From an uncultured Gammaproteobacteria bacterium (GTDB lineage: Bacteria; Pseudomonadota; Gammaproteobacteria; Steroidobacterales; GCA-2729495), in the NCBI GenBank assembly GCA_937958785.1, contig CALGMY010000017.1, forward strand, positions 1 to 17,115: a stretch of 17,115 nucleotides of DNA, in the 5' to 3' direction. This document shows positions 13,336 to 17,115 of the stretch, one piece after another (the stretch's first letter is position 1; each line of letters starts with the position of its first letter). A program made the position numbers and the translations under genes. The notes under the pieces are model-generated. The model had not been told where the DNA came from. It did not search any database and worked only from the letters and a program-made list of their open reading frames with translations.

Positions 13336-14148
13336 ATGCGCGCGATACTCCGCCACCGACTCTCCACGCTGCTGCTCTCGACCTGCCTCCTGGTGCTGGC
13401 GGGCGGCCTTCTGGCCGGTTGTTCCTCGAAGGAGGACAAGGACCTGCGTTCCGGCGTCGAGGACCTCTACGAGCGCGGCCGCAAGTCGATGGAGTCGGGG
13501 AACTTCAACAACGCCATCCGGTACTTCGAGGCGCTGGAGGCGCGGTTCCCCTTCAGCAACGAGACCAAGCAGGCCCAGCTCGACCTGATCTACTGCTACT
13601 ACAAGGACCGGCAGATCGAGGCGACGGTCGACGCCGCGACCACCTTCGAGCGCGAGAACCCCACCCACCCCCGGGTGGACTATGCGCTGTACATGCGCGG
13701 CCTCGCCTGGTTCTCCGGGGAGCACAGCTGGTACCACCGGCTGTTCGACGCGGACCTGGCCGAGCGCCCGCCCAAGAACGTGCAGGAGTCCTTCTCGGTA
13801 TTCGCGCAGCTGGTGCAGCGGTTCCCGGATGGCGCCTACGCGGCGGATGCCCGCCAGCGGATGGTCTTCCTGCGCAACCGGCTGGCGGACTACGAGCTGT
13901 ACGTGGCCCGGTATTACATGAAGCGCGGCGCCTGGCTGGCGGCAGCAAACCGGGCGAAGTACGTCATCGAGCAGTACGACGGTGCGCCGGCGGGGGGAGA
14001 GGCGCTCCGCATCATGGTGGAAGCCTACGGGGAACTGGGCATGACCACCCTCGCCGATGACGCCCGCCAGGTACTCGCCGCCAGCTACCCGGACAGCCTC
14101 AAGGCACTCGCCCGGGAAGAAGACCGCCCCTGGTACCGCTTCTGGTAG
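13336..14148 (+). CDS. bamD: Outer membrane assembly lipoprotein BamD
   Basis: BamD is the essential lipoprotein of the BAM complex, which inserts beta-barrel proteins into the outer membrane; it binds BamA on the periplasmic side. The 270-residue precursor starts with a lipoprotein signal peptide: basic MRAILRHR, a hydrophobic stretch, and lipobox Leu26-Ala27-Gly28-Cys29 followed by Ser-Ser, which predicts outer-membrane sorting. TPR-type helical repeats follow, including YERGRKSMESGNFNNAIRYF (about residue 46), YALYMRGLAWF, VFAQLVQRFPDGAYAADA and VARYYMKRGAWLAAANRAKYV, all typical of BamD/ComL. The start fits the signal peptide, although the frame stays open upstream across antisense rluD. 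The stop TAG is immediately followed by a tandem repeat and a long hairpin shared with convergent nadE. Confidence 0.97.
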   Translation: MRAILRHRLSTLLLSTCLLVLAGGLLAGCSSKEDKDLRSGVEDLYERGRKSMESGNFNNAIRYFEALEARFPFSNETKQAQLDLIYCYYKDRQIEATVDAATTFERENPTHPRVDYALYMRGLAWFSGEHSWYHRLFDADLAERPPKNVQESFSVFAQLVQRFPDGAYAADARQRMVFLRNRLADYELYVARYYMKRGAWLAAANRAKYVIEQYDGAPAGGEALRIMVEAYGELGMTTLADDARQVLAASYPDSLKALAREEDRPWYRFW

Positions 14149-14175
14149 AAAAGGTACCGGTAGAAAAGGTACCGG
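14146..14175 (+). repeat. 15-bp tandem duplication at the bamD stop codon
   Basis: TAGAAAAGGTACCGG occurs twice in direct succession (14146-14160 and 14161-14175). The first unit begins with the bamD stop codon, and the second runs into family A copy A5. It looks like replication slippage at the repeat edge. It leaves a partial repeat end and two consecutive in-frame TAG codons. Confidence 0.9.
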
Positions 14176-14246
14176 ACACTTAGTTATTCCCTCGCGCAGC
14201 CGCAGCGTAGCCCCATAACTAAATAACTAAGTGTCCGGTACCTTTT
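14164..14246. terminator. Inverted pair of family A repeats (A5/A6), bidirectional terminator-like hairpin
   Basis: The arms at 14164-14188 and 14222-14246 pair perfectly over 25 bp around a 33-nt loop. The arms begin AAAAGGTACC and end GGTACCTTTT, so transcripts in either direction end the stem with a U-run. It lies between the convergent genes bamD and nadE. The right arm reaches into the nadE TAA. TAACTAA is duplicated beside the right arm. Confidence 0.88.
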
Positions 14247-15877
14247 TAGCGGTGGCGGTAGCCGGAGGTGATGGGGTAGCGCCAGTCGCGGCCGAAGGCA
14301 CGGCTGGAGATGCGCACCCCGGGCGGGGCCTGGCGCCGCTTGTACTCGGCCTTGCGCACCATCTCCAGCACCCGGGACGCCACGGCCCGGTCGACGCCCT
14401 TCGCGGCGATCTCGTCCACCGAGCGGTTCTCGAGGATCAGTGCATCCAGGATCGGGTCCAGCACGTCGTAGGGCGGCAGTGAATCCGAGTCCTTCTGGTC
14501 GGCGCGGAGCTCCGCGCTCGGCGGCCGGGTGATCACCCGCCCGGGAATCACCGGCGACAGGGAATTCCGGTAGCGCGCCAGTGCATACACCAGGGTCTTG
14601 GTGCAGTCCTTGATCGGGGCAAAGCCCCCGGCCATGTCGCCATAGAGCGTGGCGTAGCCCACCGCCATCTCGCTCTTGTTGCCCGTGGCGAGCACCATCC
14701 GCCCGGTCTTGTTCGAGATGGCCATGAGCAGGATGCCCCGGGCCCGGGACTGCAGGTTCTCCTCGGTGGTGTCCTCGGGCAGGCCGGCAAAGAGCCCGGC
14801 GAGCGTCGTGCGCGCCGCCTCGACGAGGGGCGCGACGGGCAGCACCTGGTAGTCGACGCCGAGCTGCAGCGCCTGGGCGGCCGCATCCTCGATGCTGATC
14901 GCCGCCGTGTAGCGGTACGGCATCATCACGGCCTGCACCGCCCCCGCACCGATCGCATCCACGGCGATGGCGAGCGTCAGCGCCGAATCGATCCCGCCCG
15001 ACAGGCCGAGGACGACGCCCGGGAAGCCGTTCTTGCGGACATAGTCCCGCACGCCGGTCACCAGCGCGTCATAGACACTGGCGACGTCATCCGCCAGGGC
15101 CGGCACGGCCGCCGGCTCCGGCACGATCCGGCCGTCCTGCCGGCGCAATGTGACGACCGGCAGGCACGCCGCCAGCGCCGGCGCGCGGAACACGGTGGCG
15201 CCACCGGCGTCGACCATGCAGGAGCCGCCATCGAACACCAGTTCGTCCTGGCCGCCGACCATGTTGAGGTAGACCAGCGGGACGCCACTCTCCCGGGCCC
15301 GGGCGGCGAGTACCTGCTCCCGCTGGGACTGCTTGCCGATCTCGAAGGGCGAACCGTTGATGGCCAGGATGAGCTCGGCGCCCGCCGCGGTGGCGCGGGC
15401 GGAGGGCTCCGGCTGCCACACGTCCTCGCAGATGCCGAGGCCAAGCTTCATGCCCCGGAACTCCACGACCGTCGGGCCGGAGCCGGGCGTGAAATAGCGC
15501 TCCTCGTCGAAGACGCTGTAGTTCGGCAGGCAGCACTTGCGGTAGTTGGCGACCTGCCGGCCATTGGCCAGGAACGCCACGGAATTGTAGATGTGGTCGT
15601 CGACGAACTCGGGATAACCCACCAGCGCGGCGATCCCGCCGGTCGTCCGGGCCGCGATCCCCTGGAGGCCTTCGCCCACCTGCCGGCGCAGACCGGCATG
15701 GAACAGGAGGTCCTCCGGCGGATAGCCGCACATGGCGAGCTCGGGGAACATCGCGAGGTCAGCGGACCCCGCGCGCGTCACCTCGCCGAGCAGCTCCGCG
15801 ATCCGGGCCGAGTTCCCGGCCACGTCGCCCACCAGGAAATCCTGCTGGGCGAGCGCGATGCGGACGGTATCGGTCAG
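14246..15877 (-). CDS. nadE: Glutamine-dependent NAD+ synthetase
   Basis: NadE performs the last step of NAD synthesis, amidating nicotinic acid adenine dinucleotide with ATP and glutamine-derived ammonia. The 543 residues contain an N-terminal nitrilase-type glutaminase with Glu46 (FPELAMCGYPPEDLL), Lys114 (YRKCCLPNYSVFDEERYF) and Cys150 (GLGICEDVW). The synthetase domain has the PP-loop SGGIDS at 293-298 and LATGNKSEMAVGYATLYGDMAGG. The frame has no ATG, GTG or TTG before the first beta strand. The best start is CTG at 15875-15877: it overlaps the sucD stop as CTGA, has AGGAG 8 nt upstream, and gives a normal-length N-terminus (TDTVRIALAQQDFLVGDV). Internal GTG or ATG codons would delete the first strand. 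The stop TAA touches the A5/A6 hairpin. Confidence 0.94.
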   Translation of the reverse strand: MTDTVRIALAQQDFLVGDVAGNSARIAELLGEVTRAGSADLAMFPELAMCGYPPEDLLFHAGLRRQVGEGLQGIAARTTGGIAALVGYPEFVDDHIYNSVAFLANGRQVANYRKCCLPNYSVFDEERYFTPGSGPTVVEFRGMKLGLGICEDVWQPEPSARATAAGAELILAINGSPFEIGKQSQREQVLAARARESGVPLVYLNMVGGQDELVFDGGSCMVDAGGATVFRAPALAACLPVVTLRRQDGRIVPEPAAVPALADDVASVYDALVTGVRDYVRKNGFPGVVLGLSGGIDSALTLAIAVDAIGAGAVQAVMMPYRYTAAISIEDAAAQALQLGVDYQVLPVAPLVEAARTTLAGLFAGLPEDTTEENLQSRARGILLMAISNKTGRMVLATGNKSEMAVGYATLYGDMAGGFAPIKDCTKTLVYALARYRNSLSPVIPGRVITRPPSAELRADQKDSDSLPPYDVLDPILDALILENRSVDEIAAKGVDRAVASRVLEMVRKAEYKRRQAPPGVRISSRAFGRDWRYPITSGYRHR

Positions 15878-16743
15878 CGCAGGAGCTCCTGCATGGCACT
15901 GCCGAGCTCGGCGGGCGAACGCACCGTGCGCACGCCGGCCTTGTCGAGGGCGGCGAACTTGGCGGCGGCCGTGCCCTCGCCTCCCGAGATGATGGCGCCG
16001 GCATGGCCCATGCGCTTGCCGGGCGGCGCGGTGACACCGGCGATGTAGGCGACGACCGGCTTGGTGACGTGCTGCTGGATGTAGCGGGCCGCGGCCTCCT
16101 CGTCGGTGCCGCCAATCTCGCCCACCATGATGATGCCGTCGGTGGCCGGGTCCTGCTGGAACAACTCGAGGCAGTCGATGAAGTTCATGCCCCGCACCGG
16201 ATCCCCGCCGATGCCGATGCAGGTGGTCTGGCCAAGGCCGTTGCGCGTGGTCTGGAAGACGGCCTCGTAGGTGAGCGTGCCGGAACGCGAGACGATCCCC
16301 ACGCGCCCGGGCTGGTGGATGAAGCCGGGCATGATGCCGATCTTGCACTCGCCCGGCGTGATGATGCCGGGGCAGTTCGGGCCGATCAGCCGGCAGTCCT
16401 TCTCGCGCAGCGCCGCCTTGACCCGCACCATGTCGAGCACCGGGATGCCCTCGGTGATGCACACCACCAGCTTCACGCCGGCATCGGCCGCCGCCAGGAT
16501 CGCGTCCGCGGCGCCGGGCGCCGGGACGAAGATCACGCTGACGTCGGCACCGGTGGCCGTGACGGCCTCCGGCATGGTGTCGAACACGGGGACGCCGAGG
16601 TGCTGCGTGCCGCCGCGGCCCGGCGTGCAGCCGGCGACGATCTTCGTGCCGTACTCGAGGCACTGCTGGGCGTGGAACGAGCCCTGCTTGCCGGTGAGCC
16701 CCTGGCAGATGACCCTGGTGGACTTGTTGACGAGTACGCTCAT
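15874..16743 (-). CDS. sucD: Succinyl-CoA synthetase (ADP/GDP-forming), alpha subunit
   Basis: With SucC this subunit interconverts succinyl-CoA and succinate with substrate-level phosphorylation in the TCA cycle. The 289 residues match the family. The N-terminal CoA-binding Rossmann domain begins MSVLVNKSTRVICQGLTGKQGSFH. IGPNCPGIITPGECKIGIMP and GRVGIVSRSGTLTYE follow. The phosphorylated active-site His lies in KRMGHAGAIISGGEGTA near residue 246. The ATG overlaps the sucC stop as ATGA, so the two subunits are probably made by coupled translation. The nearest Shine-Dalgarno-like AGGAG lies 22 nt upstream inside a REP; folding of that REP hairpin would shorten the spacing to about 10 nt. The 3' end overlaps the nadE start by 4 nt. 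Confidence 0.97.
   Translation of the reverse strand: MSVLVNKSTRVICQGLTGKQGSFHAQQCLEYGTKIVAGCTPGRGGTQHLGVPVFDTMPEAVTATGADVSVIFVPAPGAADAILAAADAGVKLVVCITEGIPVLDMVRVKAALREKDCRLIGPNCPGIITPGECKIGIMPGFIHQPGRVGIVSRSGTLTYEAVFQTTRNGLGQTTCIGIGGDPVRGMNFIDCLELFQQDPATDGIIMVGEIGGTDEEAAARYIQQHVTKPVVAYIAGVTAPPGKRMGHAGAIISGGEGTAAAKFAALDKAGVRTVRSPAELGSAMQELLR
15886..15890 (-). promoter_or_regulatory. Shine-Dalgarno sequence for the nadE CTG start
   Basis: AGGAG on the minus strand ends 8 nt before the CTG. It lies within the last codons of sucD and is part of the palindrome AGGAGCTCCT, so it could be masked by local folding when sucD is not being translated. Confidence 0.6.
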
Positions 16744-17115
16744 GCGGGCTTCGCGGCTGAAGCCGCTCCTACGGATTGAACGGCCTTGCGGGCCGCGTCG
16801 GTGAGGTCATCGGCCGCCGTGATGGCGAGGCCGCTGTCCTTGAGCATCTTCCGGCCCTGGTCCACGTTGGTGCCCTCGAGGCGCACCACCACCGGCACGG
16901 CGACCTTCACGTCCCGGACCGCGCTGATGATGCCCTCGGCGATGAGGTCGCAGCGCACGATCCCGCCGAAGATGTTCACGAGGATCGCCTTCACCTGCGG
17001 GTTGGAGAGGATCAGCTTGAAGGCCGCCGCGACCCGCTCCGGCGTGGCGCCGCCACCCACGTCGAGGAAGTTGGCCGGCTCGCCGCCGTGGAGCTTGATG
17101 AGGTCCATCGTGGCT
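16740..17115 (-). CDS. sucC: Succinyl-CoA synthetase, beta subunit, C-terminal part (runs off the window)
   Basis: Only the C-terminal 124 or so residues are present; the gene continues beyond base 17115. ATMDLIKLHGGEPANFLDVGGGATPERV, NIFGGIVRCDLIAEGI and VPVVVRLEGTNVDQGRKML are hallmark SucC segments that form the CoA-ligase domain contacting SucD. After LTDAARKAVQ, where E. coli SucC ends with AAVEGK, this protein continues SVGAASAAKPA. SVGAASAA is encoded by REP copy B6, so the native tail has been extended or replaced by repeat sequence without losing the ATGA overlap with sucD. The methionine codon at 17106-17108 is internal, not the start. Confidence 0.97.
   Translation of the reverse strand, partial: ATMDLIKLHGGEPANFLDVGGGATPERVAAAFKLILSNPQVKAILVNIFGGIVRCDLIAEGIISAVRDVKVAVPVVVRLEGTNVDQGRKMLKDSGLAITAADDLTDAARKAVQSVGAASAAKPA
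16751..16772 (-). repeat. Family B REP, copy B6, inside the 3' end of sucC
   Basis: Read on the minus strand this is GTAGGAGCGGCTTCAGCCGC followed by GA, sense with respect to sucC. It is translated in frame as the core of SVGAASAA in the SucC C-terminal tail and leaves only four codons (Lys, Pro, Ala, stop) before the sucD ATG overlap. Confidence 0.92.

Noticed and set aside
2183..14246. CRISPR-like array formed by the family A copies
   Set aside because: Copies are scattered, in both orientations, with no regular spacers and no cas genes.
14231..14482. Open frame starting GTG in repeat A6 and reading MSGTF...
   Set aside because: It uses the repeat GTG but runs antisense through nadE with no similarity. 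It shows only that the repeat always offers a start.
15878..16663. Upstream in-frame extension of nadE across sucD
   Set aside because: It is an alternate frame of the well-supported sucD. NadE homology begins at TVRIALAQQ, immediately after the CTG.

Overview
The window is very GC-rich chromosomal DNA whose genes are core housekeeping genes with gammaproteobacterial sequence and order. They include recA-cinA, mutS, the rluD-pgeF-clpB block with divergent bamD (as in E. coli and Pseudomonas), an FmdB-type gene next to aspS, and sucC-sucD. The proteins resemble those of non-enteric, high-GC Gammaproteobacteria. I cannot name the genus or order. There is no tRNA, rRNA, CRISPR array, prophage or plasmid function, and no gene-free stretch over 300 bases.

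Layout, left to right. Positions 1-2194 (minus strand): the 5' part of recA, preceded by cinA/pncC and a GT4 glycosyltransferase that overlap by 4 nt. Positions 2183-3268: a REP-associated tyrosine transposase (RAYT) gene between two perfect inverted copies of a 24-bp repeat (family A). Positions 3257-5827 (plus): mutS. Positions 5884-13290 (minus): an alpha/beta hydrolase, aspS, an FmdB-like zinc ribbon with a His-rich tail, clpB with its own heat-shock-type promoter, pgeF and rluD. Positions 13336-14148 (plus): bamD. Positions 14246-17115 (minus): nadE, sucD and the 3' end of sucC.

What stands out is how far two small repeat families have entered the coding sequence. Family A is the RAYT-flanking repeat; on one strand it reads CTAAATAACTAAGTGTCCGG and continues to GGTACCTTTT. 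It carries stop codons in all three frames and then a GTG. Its two copies beside the RAYT appear to supply the GTG start codons of mutS and of the glycosyltransferase. Another copy supplies the last residues and stop codon of the hydrolase. Two inverted pairs form very long hairpins at exactly the two convergent gene junctions. Family B is a classical REP (GTAGGAGCGGCTTCAGCCGC). It is translated in frame inside clpB and at the C-terminus of sucC, and it supplies the stop codons of aspS and clpB.

Other points are a probable CTG start for nadE (CTGA overlap with sucD, AGGAG 8 nt upstream), a sigma-32-type promoter for clpB, and an AspRS with the His-Gly-Gly signature of non-discriminating enzymes. 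I see no new defence or biosynthetic system. The most novel item is the family A repeat/RAYT module and its use as a portable stop/start and terminator cassette.
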